DNA of 64,000 bases, from assembly GCA_039621445.1 (NCBI GenBank), contig CP154954.1, forward strand, positions 65,740,891 to 65,804,890, written 5' to 3'. The first letter of the stretch is position 1. Each line of letters begins with the position of its first letter. This document shows, piece by piece, positions 35,722 to 46,400 of this stretch. The DNA comes from Euglena gracilis (lineage: Eukaryota > Euglenida > Euglenophyceae > Euglenales). Under the pieces are notes generated by a model. The model saw nothing but the letters and a program-made list of their open reading frames with translations. It ran no database searches and had not been told where the DNA came from. A program made the translations under genes and the position numbers.

Positions 35722-36180
35722 GATGGCCATGATGACCCCGGATGGCCATCATGACCCCGGATGGCCATCATGACCCCGGATGGCCATCATGACCCCGGAT
35801 GGCCATCATGACCCATGATGGCCATCATGACCCCGGATGGCCTTCATGACCCCGGATGGCCATCATGACCCCGGATGGCCATCATGACCCCGGATGGCCA
35901 TCATGACCCCGGATGGCCATCATGACCCCGGATGGCCATCATGACCAATCATGCCCATCATGACCCCGGATGGCCATCATGACCCCGGATGGCCATCATG
36001 ACCCCGGATGGCCATCATGACCCCGGATGGCCATCATGACCCCGGATGGCCATCATGACCCCGGATGGCCATCATGACCCCGGATGGCCATCATGACCCG
36101 GATGGCCATCATCACCCCGGATGGCCATCATGACCCATGATGGCCATCAGGACCAATGCTGGCCATCATGACCAATGACC
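35722..36180. repeat. 19-bp minisatellite
   Basis: About 24 units of GGATGGCCATCATGACCCC with a few variants (ATGATGGCCATCATGACCC). The core ATGGCCAT is palindromic. It is followed to about 36400 by GGGCCGCCGGGCC repeats, also seen at 35090-35165. Confidence 0.95.
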
Positions 36181-37615
36181 ATCATGGCAGGTCGGGCCCC
36201 CGGGCCAGGCCGGGCCGGGCTGCCGGGCCGCCGGGCCGGGCCGGGCCGGGCCGCCGGGCCGACCCGCCGGGCCGCCGGCCGGGCCGAGCCGCCGGGCCGC
36301 CGGCCGGGCCGGGCCGGGCCGCCGGCCGGGCCGGGCCGGGCCAGGCCGCCGGGCCGGGCCGGGCCGCCGCCGCCGGGCCGCCGGCAGGCCGGGCCGGGCC
36401 AGGGTGGTCTCCCAAAGAGCTCAGCTCTACGTCACACCCTGGTGTCCCCCCCAACCCCACCCCCCCACCTGCCAGGGGGGTCCGGACCGACCATCGGGGG
36501 GGTTCCGGGACCCCCCCAAAAAGGGTCAATTTTTTCCTCCGGCGCTTCGCGCCGAAAATTTTTTGCATTTTTGGCAAATTTTTGCCCAAAAAGTGCCCAA
36601 AATGGTACTTTTGGTCGTTTTGGGGGGTCAAAAATTTTCGGTAACCCAGACCGCGCACCTGTTTAGGTGGGGGGGGTGTGTCCCCCCCTCCCCCCCCCCT
36701 CCTGGCCCGCAGCGGGGGGTCCGGACCACCCCCCCCCACCTGTCCTTATATCGAACCCTGGACACGCCTGGCCCGTGTTCTGGCGCGCCATTTTTCGGCC
36801 AATTTTGACCCGTTTGAGGGGCCATTTTGGGACGTTTTCGGGGTCAAAAAATCAATGTTTCCAAAATATCTCGGAAATGAAGCAAAATCAAAGGAAATGA
36901 CCTGAGACCTAAATTGAAGCCCTTAAAATGGCCTATCTAACTGTATTTTGAATTCACTGGAATTCCCCGCCTAGCCCGAGTTACAGCCATTTTTCGGCCA
37001 ATTTTGGCCATATTGTCCAGTTGGCCGTTTTGGCCATTTCAGGTCAAAAATGACGAAAAAAAATCGAAAAAAATCGAAAATTTTTTTTTGCCCGAAGCAA
37101 TGCCTCCCGGACCCGGAAAAGCTGTTTTTGAACCGAAAATGAGGGTTTTTCGAACCGCCGGCGCCCCGTTTTGGCCGCCAACCCATTAATTTAATGTCAA
37201 AAACCGGTCAAAAAAAGTCCAAAAAATCCAAAAAAAATTGCCCGAGACGATGTTTTTTGGCCTCCCGGACCCGGAAAACTGTTTTTGAGCCGAAAATGAG
37301 CGTTTTTCGACCCGCCAGCGCCCCGTTTTGGGCCGCCAACCCATTGACTTTGGGCCAAAACCGGGTCAAAAAAGTCTAAAAAATCGAAAAAAAAGTTTTG
37401 CCCGAAACGATGTTTTTTGGCCCCCCGGACCCAGAAAAGGTGTTTTTTGAGCCAAAAATGAGCGTTTTTTGACCCCCTGGCCTCCTGTTTCGGACACAAA
37501 ACCCTTGCATTTCAGTCAAAACAGCTCCATGGAGCCGGTTTATATGGAGGGGTCAATGAAGGGAATGAAGGGGTGGGGGCGCGCTTATAAGGAGCTCAGC
37601 AATATTCAAAACCTG

Positions 37616-37658
37616 GTCGCTGAGCTCTTATCTCTTTAGAGTAAGAGCGAATCTTACC
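37616..37658. repeat. Conserved hairpin repeat (copy 4)
   Basis: Same unit with GAATCTTACC at the 3' end instead of GAAGCTTACC. Confidence 0.9.
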
Positions 37659-38840
37659 ACTAGGGAAAAGGGGGGGGTCCAAACCCCCCCCCACCCCCCA
37701 CCCCCCCTGGGTAGACCGTGAAAACCGCGGATTATCACCATAATCCCGGCTCCGTTCCCGAAAAAATTTTTTTCAGTTGCGAGCGACTGGATTTCTAGTT
37801 TCCGAATCACCTGGGTTTGACCCCCAACTCCCCGCCAGGCCCGAGTTATTCACGCGCGAAGGAGTCCAAACTGGGTAGGATCTGCCCGCCCCCCCTGGAT
37901 AAGCCACCCCCTTGGACTCTGCCATTTCGAGCCCAAAAATCGATATTTTCAAAATATCTCCACAATGAAGTCAAATCAAAGGAAATGTCCTTTGACCTAA
38001 TTTGAAGCCCTCGGAACGCTCTATCTACCGGTATTTTGGTTTCCCCGCAACTCACTGCCTAGCCCGAGATACAGCCGTTTTTCGGTCAATTTAGGCCATT
38101 TTGTACACTTTTTCCACTGTCCGACTTCCGTTATTGGCCAAAAAAAGTCAAAAAAAAATCGAAAAATTTTTTTTGCCCGAGACTCCCAGACCCGGAATAA
38201 CCGTTTTTGAGCCGAAAATGAGCGTTTTGCGACCCGCCAGCGCCCCGTTCTGGGCCGCCAACCCATTGACTTTGGGTCGTTTTCGGGGCAAAAAAAGTTG
38301 AAAAAAATCGAAAAAAATTTTTTGCCCGAAACGATGTTTTTTGGCCTCTCGGACCCGGAAGACCTCTTTTTTTGAGCCAAAAAATGAGCGTTTTTCGACC
38401 CCCGGCGCCCCGTTTCGGGCACAAATCCCTTCCATTGCAGTCAAAAGAGCTCCATGGAGTGGGCTGGTTTACATGGGGGGGTCAATGAAGGGGTGGGTGC
38501 GCGCTTATTAAGAGCTCAGCATTATTCAAAACCAAATTATTCATAAACGCGAAGTTTGCAATGCTAGTCTTTTTGGCCTACGTGCAAGTCCACGTGAGAG
38601 CTCAGCACTGTTCAAAACCTCATGAATATTTCAGAAATTACCATAAAATCACTGAAAGTCAATGTAAATGGCAAAACTGTAATTTCGCGTTATTTATAAT
38701 TTACAAATTACACAAAATTTGCAATGCTAGTCTTTTCGGCCTTCCATTTCGTGCAATTCCCTAAAGAGCTCAGCACTATTCAAAACCTGGTCAAATGGTG
38801 GTGTGAATTAGGTATGTCTGGCGTAGTAGGTATGTTTAGG

Positions 38841-38928
38841 ATTCATCCATCCATCCATCCGTCCATCCATCCATCCATCCATCCATCCATCCATCCATCC
38901 ATCCATCCATCCATCCATCCATCCATGG
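38841..38928. repeat. (CCAT)n microsatellite
   Basis: About 22 units of ATCC with one G substitution, about 80 bp upstream of the first cyclase exon. Confidence 0.95.
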
Positions 38929-39005
38929 ATTCAGTCATTCTGTTTTTTTTTCATCCACCCCATCCCATCTTTCCCCCCTCTGCATGGCGGAGTGGTTTGT
39001 TTCAG

Positions 39006-39152
39006 CTCCGGGATAGAGCCCTGCCTGCCAAGAACTACAGCCTGTGTGCCAGTCGCATGGACCTGCCCGGCCGCCGGGACCTGTTCTGGGAGCACCCACT
39101 GGGCGACCTCATGATGTACCGCTCCCGTGTGGACCGGTACTGGAATCTTGGG
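39006..39152 (+). CDS. Exon: cyclase sensor region 1
   Basis: A good acceptor (TGTTTCAG) and donor (TTGG/GGTCAGG) bound 49 codons reading [40 protein letters not shown] and RVDRYWNL. Aromatic- and Arg-rich, without membrane segments. Its place before the membrane exon suggests an extracellular sensing region; the fold is not recognised. Confidence 0.65.
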
Positions 39153-39540
39153 GTCAGGACAGGCTTGGTGTGTTTGTGTGTTTGAAATCTTCTATATGTA
39201 TGTGTGCGTAATATGCGCGTGCATGTCCCTACATGTTCATGGATGAAAAAAAAGTAGAAATGCCCACCCACCCACCCACCCACCCACCCAGAAAAGTATG
39301 TACACATATACATACATATACATGAATAGCAGCAACGAATTTTATGCCCCTCCAAGCGGGGGTCTGTGTAGTGTTCATCCCGCAAAGTGGAGGTTATGAA
39401 TGGGGATAGGGTTAGGGTTCCGACCGGACTCCCTTTGGGTTTCCGTTTGTAGGAATTCAGGGGGTTTAGGCCGAATTAAGGCCGAATTCGGGCATTGTTC
39501 AGGGAAAATGGGTTCCCAAAAATCTTCCGAAATGGGGTAT

Positions 39541-39709
39541 GTATGGGGTATGTATGTAATGTATGTATGTATGTATGTATGTATGTATGTATGTATGTAT
39601 GTATGTATGTATGTATGTATGTATGTATGTATGTATGTATGTATGTATGTATGTATGTATGTATGTATGTATGTATGTATGTATGTATGTATGTATGTAT
39701 GTATGTATG

Positions 39710-39741
<32 letters not shown>

Positions 39742-39757
39742 TGTATGTCTGTATGTA
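39541..39757. repeat. (ATGT)n microsatellite
   Basis: About 200 bp of nearly perfect ATGT units in the intron between two sensor exons. Frames through it are repeats of MYVC or YIHT and are not genes. Confidence 0.95.
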
Positions 39758-39887
39758 TACATACAAATATAGATATATTTTTTGATAATTTTATGGGATG
39801 CTGTCCGGGTCGGCGCTGGCAGACCTGTGGGATGACAGGTTCTTGGGGGGGGGGGGGGCAGGTGCACACCCCACCCCACGGTTTGAG

Positions 39888-40061
39888 CCCCTCTGCCATG
39901 GCTGCCCTGCCGCCGGAGGTCATCGACTCGTGGGGCATCGACGTCAACTACTCCCGGGCCCAGACGCTGGCGCACGATGGGGCGGCCTGGTGGCGGGGCC
40001 CCTGGACTTGGAAGGAGCAGCAGCCGGACGGCAGCGTCAAGGCCATGGCGGCGCTACTGGG
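39888..40061 (+). CDS. Exon: cyclase sensor region 2
   Basis: The frame reads AMAALPPEVIDSWGIDVNYS, RAQTLAHDGAAWWRGPWTWK and EQQPDGSVKAMAALLG, ending at CTGG/GGTCAGG, the same donor context as the previous exon. Trp-rich. Part of the presumed extracellular domain; family not recognised. Confidence 0.65.
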
Positions 40062-40162
40062 GTCAGGAACCCCCCGGGTGGTGGCCCTTGGCTGACGCTG
40101 GCCCCAGAAATCACCCGCCAGATGGCATTTTTTTTTGGACTCCCGTTCAATTTCTTTCTATG

Positions 40163-40163
40163 T

Positions 40164-40253
<90 letters not shown>

Positions 40254-40316
40254 GCGTGCGTGCGTGTGTGTGTGGGTGTGTCGGGGGGGGTGTGTGTGTG
40301 TGTGTGTGTGTGTGAA
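40163..40316. repeat. (CA)n-(CG)n-(TG)n palindromic microsatellite
   Basis: About 75 bp of CA, then about 20 bp of CG, then about 55 bp of TG. The whole tract is nearly self-complementary. Confidence 0.95.
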
Positions 40317-40509
40317 TGGGTGTCTGTGTGGGTGTTCACATGCCCTCCTAAGGGCTTTCAAGGTGTCCTGCCCCCCCCAACGTTTTCCACATTTCCAATG
40401 ACCTGCAACCAAAAACCTTTACGAGTGGTTGCTTTCCTTTGCTCAACACTCCGCACGGTAGCTGTTTGGGGTGGGGCAAATTCCAAATTGACAAACCTCC
40501 TGGTTTGGC

Positions 40510-40623
40510 CTCGCCATGCTTCTTGATCTACACGGAGGTTGGCCTCTCGCGGCGGACAGACGTCGATGGCATTCGCTTCAACCAGTACCTGTGGATGCAG
40601 AACACTGCCCAGGGCCGCCCCAT
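40510..40623 (+). CDS. Exon: cyclase sensor region 3
   Basis: The frame reads CFLIYTEVGLSRRTDVDGIR then FNQYLWMQNTAQGRPMS. The DVDGIRFNQYLWM stretch is protein-like and GC-rich. The exact ends are unclear: no good AG precedes it, and donors CAT/GTCACC or CCA/GTGTGG are possible. Confidence 0.55.
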
Positions 40624-41545
40624 GTCACCTCTGGCGCCAGTGTGGGGTCGTGCTGGATGTTTTCATTGAAGTCAGTTACCAACCGAACCAAATCAAACCT
40701 TCCCCCTAAATGGGGCATGCCATCTCGGGCCAGTAATTGGCCTAATTGTCAACTAATGCAATGGTGCCGGTTTTTTTTAATAGCGCGACGGTGCCCTGTT
40801 TGGCCATTTTTGCATCACATTTGGTGCCCGTTGGAACTCATCAGCCAACACTGGCGACACAACAACTGTGCAACCCCCAGGGAGCGTAAAATGCATTTCG
40901 ATGGTTCCACTGGGGGGAACTGCAGAAGGGGCGTTGGATAGTTGAACACTTTAACATTTTGTGGGTCGTACCCAACCTCAGCCCTAAAGCCTCTGCCAGC
41001 CCATGGGTTGTGGTTGTGGCGTGTGCACACCAGCACGACCCCGCCCCGCGCAGCAGTGCAGTTCTGCTGCAGCACGTTGTGCAAAATCAAAGTCAGTCCT
41101 GTGAAAGCAGGGGTTTCCCCTCTCTGACCCATTCCATAGCCATTCCATGCCTGAGCCTGGGTTTCATTGTGGGCAAAAACTGGGCCAGTATGCTGCCGTT
41201 CGCCCAAAACGGACACCTTGTCAAAGTCACCGCCCCCAAGGGTTACGCTGACAGGGGTTGGTATCTTGCATTCAAAGATGGGGTCTGGTAAAACTCAGCA
41301 CAGCATGAGCCGCCTCGCCCCCTTGCCTGAGCCTGGGATTGTGTCGCAAATCATCTTGTCGAAGTCACCGCCCCTGAAGGGTATGTTGACAACCCTTGGC
41401 CGAGCCTGGGTTTGTTTTGCAATATGGAATGGGTTAGGCTTAGGGGAAGAACCCTGCTTTCACAGGACTGGCCTTTATTTTGCACAACGTGCTGCAGCAG
41501 AGCTGGCTGGGGCACTGCTGTGTGGGACCATGCTAGTATGCACAC

Positions 41546-41961
41546 CAGGCATTTGCTTAAGGGATTGCAGTACCCCCCGGGGGGGGGGGGCTGGACTGCA
41601 GCTAGTCCAAATTTGGCTAGTGGGATTTCTAGCAGACCCCCCGGGAGGGGGGGTCTGCTAGCAGGGCAAGCTAGTGGAAAAAAATTTTTGGGACCCCCAA
41701 AAATGGCCAAAAATGCCCGTTTTTGGCCATTCTTGGGAATTTTTGGAACAAAATCAGCCAAAAACCTATTTAAAAAAAACCTCATTTTCCCTCCGGCGCG
41801 CAGCACCGGGGGAAAATTTTTTTTCCAGTCCTGGGGACCCTCGGAGCCCCCCCCCGGAGGTCCGGGGGGAGGGGGGTTCTAGCTAGTCCATTTTTTCCAG
41901 TGTCTAGCCGATTGGCTAGCCAGTACTCCCCCCCCCCCCGGGGTCCTTAAGCAAATGCCTG
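41546..41961. mobile_element. hAT-like MITE, TTGCTTAAG family (copy 1)
   Basis: Inverted ends CAGGCATTTGCTTAAGG and CCTTAAGCAAATGCCTG, perfect 8-bp duplication ATGCACAC at 41538-41545 and 41962-41969. The 416-bp body contains CTAGCTAG-like words, poly-G/C and a GGCGCGCAGCACCG palindrome. It lies in a cyclase intron. Confidence 0.95.
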
Positions 41962-42365
41962 ATGCACACACCGTAACCACAACCCATGGGCTGGCAGAGG
42001 CTTGAGGGCTGGGGGTTGGAAATGACTCACAAAATTTGTAAGTGTTCCCCCATTTAATGCCTCTACTGTAGGATGGGAGTCACAAGTAGAGGGTATTTGA
42101 GTTGTAGTCACAAATGCGGTTGGTTATTTGAATTGCTGCTGCGATGTTTGAGCTGCCATTGCAATATTTGATTTCGATTTTTTTATTGCTGTTTTTTTTG
42201 TGTGGTGCAGAGTCCGACCCTCGCCAGACCCATGAAACATAGGACACTTCGTTGGGCTTTCTTTGTGGTTTCGGCTTTCACTCTCATCCAATGCCACCCC
42301 CAGTCAAAGGACAGCAGGTCGGGAAGCGAAAACAGAGGTGCCGCCATCGGGGTCCTCTGCCGCAG

Positions 42366-42478
42366 ACTGGACCGACCTCCTGCGCCTGTCGCTGCAGAAG
42401 TTCAGCGGTGTGGCAGCCGACTCTGCTACTGCCTTCCTGTGCAACGTGGATGGCACCCTCATCGCTTCCACGTGCGGC
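42366..42478 (+). CDS. Exon: cyclase sensor region 4
   Basis: After CTCTGCCGCAG the frame reads DWTDLLRLSLQKFSGVAADS then ATAFLCNVDGTLIASTCG, ending at GGC/GTCACA. The ...FLCNVDGTLIAST pattern resembles a strand-turn-strand of an extracellular Cache/PAS-like sensor, where it commonly precedes the membrane helix; this fold call is an inference from pattern only. Confidence 0.65.
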
Positions 42479-43105
42479 GTCACACAGGGCTGGGCCGGGG
42501 CCCTGCCACCCTTCAAACGACAGGCGTCATCCCCCCCCATGTTCAACAAATACCCCTTGTCCAGTAACCCACCCCCTGGGCTGAACTGGAATCCTGGAAA
42601 CGTATGGGTGGTGGGTGGGGTAGGAGGTAAAGGACCCGTGTGACTTCTCCACCAGATTGTAAGATTGTGCAAATTTTTTTTAAGAGTGATTGCCCCCCCC
42701 CCAGTGGTGCGCCATGGATCAGGTCAGTTCCGCCCGGCCAAAGGCCAGGGCCGGAAAAAAATGTCAAGTATTTTTTTGGCCGATTTTGGGTGTGGTTTGG
42801 ATGAGTGGGTGGGTGGTCCCCTCCTCACTGGGGGTCGCGCGTGGGTGGGATTTTTTTTTAAATTAAACTAATGGGTGGTTTTACACGGGGAACAATGCCC
42901 ACCCGGGGGCCACCAAGTGAATGTATGGATGCACCAACCTGGTGGGTGGAGGTGAGGGACCCCACCCTTCTTTGAAATTGTTCAAGGTTACATTTGGTCA
43001 AGAAGTGGCGTTCGGTCCCGGGTATTCGCCCATGATACTTCAACTGCTCCAGCAGGAGTTAACTTGAAAAACACTTATCCACCTCCTCCCCCTGATGCTA
43101 CACAG

Positions 43106-43261
43106 GTGGACGGCGAGCTGGTCAACGCGCTGGAGTCTGAGTGCCCCGTGGTGTCGCAGACGTTCCGCACGCTGCAGTTCACGGGCCGCGTCGACAGCGG
43201 GGACGGGGGCGCGTGCTCTTCCCTGCACAGCGGGGGCTACATGATCAACATGCAGCGCGTG
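43106..43261 (+). CDS. Exon: cyclase sensor region 5
   Basis: After GCTACACAG the frame reads VDGELVNALESECPVVSQTF, RTLQFTGRVDSGDGGACSSL and HSGGYMINMQRV, with donor GTG/GTCACG. Two Cys could form a disulphide in an extracellular domain. GGYMINMQRV looks like a sensor strand. Confidence 0.65.
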
Positions 43262-43903
43262 GTCACGCCGAGACCTCCTTCTCTGCAGCTGGTCCTCATT
43301 TTTGCCCTGCCGGATGGCCGTGGCTTTCAACTGGCTTTAACTTACTTTTAACTGCCTCTGGAAATGCAAGTAGTATTATGCCGTGAATGAAGGGCACACC
43401 AGGAAAGGCACACAAAATCATTTCATTTTTTTGATGAGAGGGGCCTCTGCATTTATCCCACTGCATGTTGTGGGGCAGACGCCTGTTCGACCAACGCATG
43501 ACAACCAGGTATCCATTTCACAATGAAATGACACGGGCGTATAAACAGCCAAATAACGCAGATCATGCTGCACACACATCACAAAAATAACTCTGGGATT
43601 TAGTATGTTTTTCGAGGCAGAGTTTTTTTATATTATTTTTTAACGTTTCATGGCCCGGGGTGTGGTGGGGGGTCCCTCTGCCGAGGCTCTCCCCGGGGTC
43701 GGGCCGAGTGGGTACCCCGCCAGAGCCATTTTTCAGCTGGAAGCACTGAAAAGTTTTTGGACTTAAAATTGACCCTCCAAAAGTGGGTCCCCCAAAGTCC
43801 CCCCCAGGGATGGGTGGGTGGGTCCGGACCCTCGGGGTTCTAAAAGTTCTGCCTCAAAGTTTCCCATTCTTCCACCCGAGGACAGTGGTCTCCCCTCCGT
43901 CTC

Positions 43904-43961
43904 GGGGGGACGTTACCCCGTACCTGGCGGTCCTGGCCACGCCCTACAGCGCCGACCAGTG
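43904..43961 (+). CDS. Possible short exon: cyclase sensor region 6
   Basis: One frame reads RGDVTPYLAVLATPYSADQC in a GC-rich island just after poly-G. It fits an extracellular sensor strand and lies between sensor region 5 and the membrane exon, but all three frames are open over this short stretch. Confidence 0.35.
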
Positions 43962-44079
43962 CCCCCCATCGTCCCCTCCCCAACCCAATTGCCTTCCCCT
44001 CAAGAACATTAAATGCCCCCCCCCCCCCGGGAAATGCTCTTTCCGACGTTGCTGGTGATGAAGATAACCCCCCCTGAAT

Positions 44080-44490
44080 ACAACGATGGGTCGTTATCTA
44101 ACTTTTCAGTTGGTGGAAAATCCACAGGGGGTCGTTATAAATGGAGGGTCGTTATCAGAGGGGGGCTTTGCTGTTTTCCCTACCGCAGCTATGTCTGACA
44201 CGCTTGCTACCATCCATCCATCATGCCATCCACCTGGGTTCACACCCCGGTTGATGACGTTGTTCAGAAGTTGGGTCGGATGTGCAAGGGTCCTCTGTGG
44301 GCTCTGCTCCTCCGCCCACCCTGACCACGCCCCCGTCCAAGCAGCGGTCGACGCTCTTACGTGAGATGCATCATCTTACCCATGCTTTCTGCTCTTTGCC
44401 AACCATGGGTCGTTATATTTCTTTTTTTTTTGGTGGAAATTCCAGGATGGGTCGTTATAAATGGGGGGGTTCGTTATCAGAGGGGGGTCG
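44080..44490. repeat. Duplicated GGTCGTTAT block
   Basis: ATGGGTCGTTATCTAAC...GGGTCGTTATAAATGG...GGGTCGTTATC occurs at 44086-44160 and again at 44404-44480 with the same word order; the word GGTCGTTAT recurs at least five times. No coding signal. Confidence 0.75.
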
Positions 44491-45412
44491 TTCTAATGAG
44501 GGGGTTTTACCCCTGTCCCCAAGCAACATCGTTTCTTGGCATTCTCATCCTTGGGAGGTTGCAGCTACTACTTTTTTCTGGAAAGCACCACCTCATTGTG
44601 TGTGCTCGTGATTATCACACCTGCAAGTTTTTGAGGAATTCATCCCCACAGTATTACATAACATTCAATATGTATTCCCGTCCAGCGTCCAGGCCAACAA
44701 CTGGTGAGGTGTGATGATTTTGGATACAATGTTGGTTCCATGAGTATGTGAAGGATTGTGTGAATTCATTTGTTTTTTTTTTTGGCAAAACATAGCACAA
44801 AAAATGGCCAAAGTCGTAAAAGCCACGATAAAATGGCTGAAAATGCCGAAAAAAAATGGCGGAAAAAAGGTCCATAGCCCCGAAGAGATGATACTTTCCA
44901 ACTGAATTGACGTGCTAAATTCTTTTTGAAATGGTGAGACATTGTGCAAGCTTGCGGCAGCTGGCCAAACGTTGCCCTTGGAGTTGGCTTAGGGTAACCA
45001 AGAAAATACTAAAAGTGGCCAAAAATGGCCAAAAGTGGAAATTAGCCAAAAACTGCCCAAAACGTCAAAAGTGCAAAACGCCTGGGGTCCTCTCCACCCC
45101 CCTGTCCAGTGACCCCCCATATCTCTGACCATTGGGTGTTTAGCCCCCACACCCAGTCAGAGACAAACACTGGTGGTCATTGGGCAAGTGGCAAGGTGGA
45201 ACCTCCGAAATGTCCTCCCCAGGAAACTGTTCTCTGCCCTCTGTTGATGTTTTTTCCCCCATGTTGTTTTGTCAATTTGTTGGGAAAAAAAACGATAAAA
45301 AAAACGATAGCACGACGTTGGGCATTCTTTGAACCCCCCAATGTCCGGCAGTTCTTGCAGTTTTTTTTTCCCGGGCGGTCAATCCATTCTCCTCGTCAAC
45401 AACCCTCACCTA

Positions 45413-45616
45413 CCCCCCCCCCCGGGAAACTGTCATGCCCGAGAACCTGTCAGGGTCCCGCCCGGGAGACTGTCAGGGTCCCTGGTACCGGCCAACCTGT
45501 CAGTATAGGAAGTTGTCAGGGTCCCCGGTACCGGCCAACCTGTCAGTATAGGAAGTTGTCAGGGTCCCCGGTACCGGCCAACCTGTCAGGTGACAGTTTC
45601 CCGGGGGGGGGGGGGG
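45413..45616. mobile_element. GGGAAACTGTCA inverted-repeat element (copy 5, with internal tandem units)
   Basis: Ends poly-C GGGAAACTGTCA and TGACAGTTTCCC poly-G, TA on both sides (45411-45412, 45617-45618). The interior has about 43-bp units, each with CCGGTACCGGCCAACCTGTC and AGTATAGGAAGTTGT, repeated nearly exactly. The right end is only 31 bp before the membrane exon of the cyclase. Confidence 0.85.
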
Positions 45617-45647
45617 TAGGAGCAACCTGATCGATGCGCCACTGAAG

Positions 45648-45772
45648 TTGTGGATGAGCCGGTGCGGTGGACGGTGTCCCTGCTGGTCGGCATCAGCGTG
45701 GCCACGCTGGCGGGCTCCTGCATTGCCGCCGTCCTCTTCACCAGCCGGGTGATCGCCCACCCACTGAAGCAA
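45648..45772 (+). CDS. Exon: cyclase transmembrane helix and HAMP start
   Basis: The frame reads VVDEPVRWTV, then a hydrophobic run (SLLVGISVATLAGS and CIAAVLF), then TSRVIAHPLKQ. A membrane helix followed by a basic residue and ...I..PLK is the usual entry into a HAMP-type signalling helix. Acceptor CTGAAG at 45647, donor CAA/GTCGCC at 45772. The sensor exons lie on its N-terminal side and the catalytic exons on its C-terminal side, so it is the single membrane crossing seen. Confidence 0.75.
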
Positions 45773-45818
45773 GTCGCCTGACCGGGGCCCTCCTGGGGTG
45801 CTCCTCCTTCGTTGCATG

Positions 45819-46085
45819 CAGGGGTTTTTTTAGTCGTGGACCGCCGAGGGGGGGGGAGGGGGGGTATCGTGGGTGGGTCCGGCCGAGCCCTCCCCCGGAG
45901 GGGGGTCCCCCCGGAGGGGGGTGGGATATACTTTTCGGCACCGAAGGCGCCGAAAAAGTGCTATTTTTAGCACTTTCCGCGATTTCTTGGCCATTTTTTT
46001 GTGGGTCCCCCGGGACCCCCCCGGGGGGTCCCCCCAGGGGGTGGGTGGGTGGGGGGACTCCCCCCCGGTCTTAAAACAACCCCCG
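45819..46085. mobile_element. hAT-like MITE, CAGGGG family
   Basis: Ends CAGGGGTTTTTTTAGTCG and CGGTCTTAAAACAACCCCCG, perfect 8-bp duplication GTTGCATG at 45811-45818 and 46086-46093. The body has a TTCGGCACCGAAGGCGCCGA palindrome and GTGCTATTTTTAGCAC, a further hairpin. It starts 46 bp after the membrane exon. Confidence 0.95.
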
Positions 46086-46239
46086 GTTGCATGTTGTTCT
46101 CCCCCGAAACCTCATGTGTGGTGGGTGGGGGTTGACCCCCCACCCCTTTCCGTACTTCCAGCCGTGCCGATTTCCAGGTCACAAGTTTTACTTCGGCGCT
46201 GAAAGATTTTTTTCCTTGGGCAGTGCCATGGTGGGGGGT

Positions 46240-46400
46240 CAAAGAATCGATGTTTTCAAAATATCTCGAAAATGAAGCAGAATCAAAGGAAAATTCCGGA
46301 GACCTAAATTGAAGCCCTTAAAATGCTCTTATCTAACAGTATTTCGATTTCCCCTCAACTCCCGCCTAGCCCGAAATATGGCCGATTTACGGCCCAGAAC
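46240..46400. repeat. Dispersed piece of the 33-38.8 kb satellite
   Basis: AAAATATCTCGAAAATGAAG, AGACCTAAATTGAAGCCC and CGCCTAGCCCGAAATATGGC occur in the same order as at 36860-36985. Confidence 0.75.

Larger units (their letters stand above)
33000..38800. repeat. Satellite-like block
   Basis: About 5.8 kb built from recurring words: AAAATATCTCGAAAACGC, GTAAAGAGGACGTCATTCC, GGTATGCGCGGTTTGGGCC, CTAGCCCGAGATATGGCC, TTTGAGCCGAAAATGAGCG, GGCCGCCAACCCATTGAC. A unit of about 0.38 kb is tandemly duplicated (near 33870-34250 and 34260-34640). A diverged piece occurs at 46240-46400. No protein signal, despite open frames caused by low complexity. Confidence 0.8.

Noticed and set aside
35722-36180. 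CRISPR-like array of 19-mers
   Set aside because: No spacers between units.
33000-38800. Protein-coding genes in the satellite block
   Set aside because: Open frames come from Phe/Lys/Gly-rich low-complexity repeats and differ between repeat units.
39400-40095. 231-codon frame with Met-Tyr-Val-Cys repeats
   Set aside because: Caused by the ATGT microsatellite; only 39888-40061 carries protein-like sequence.
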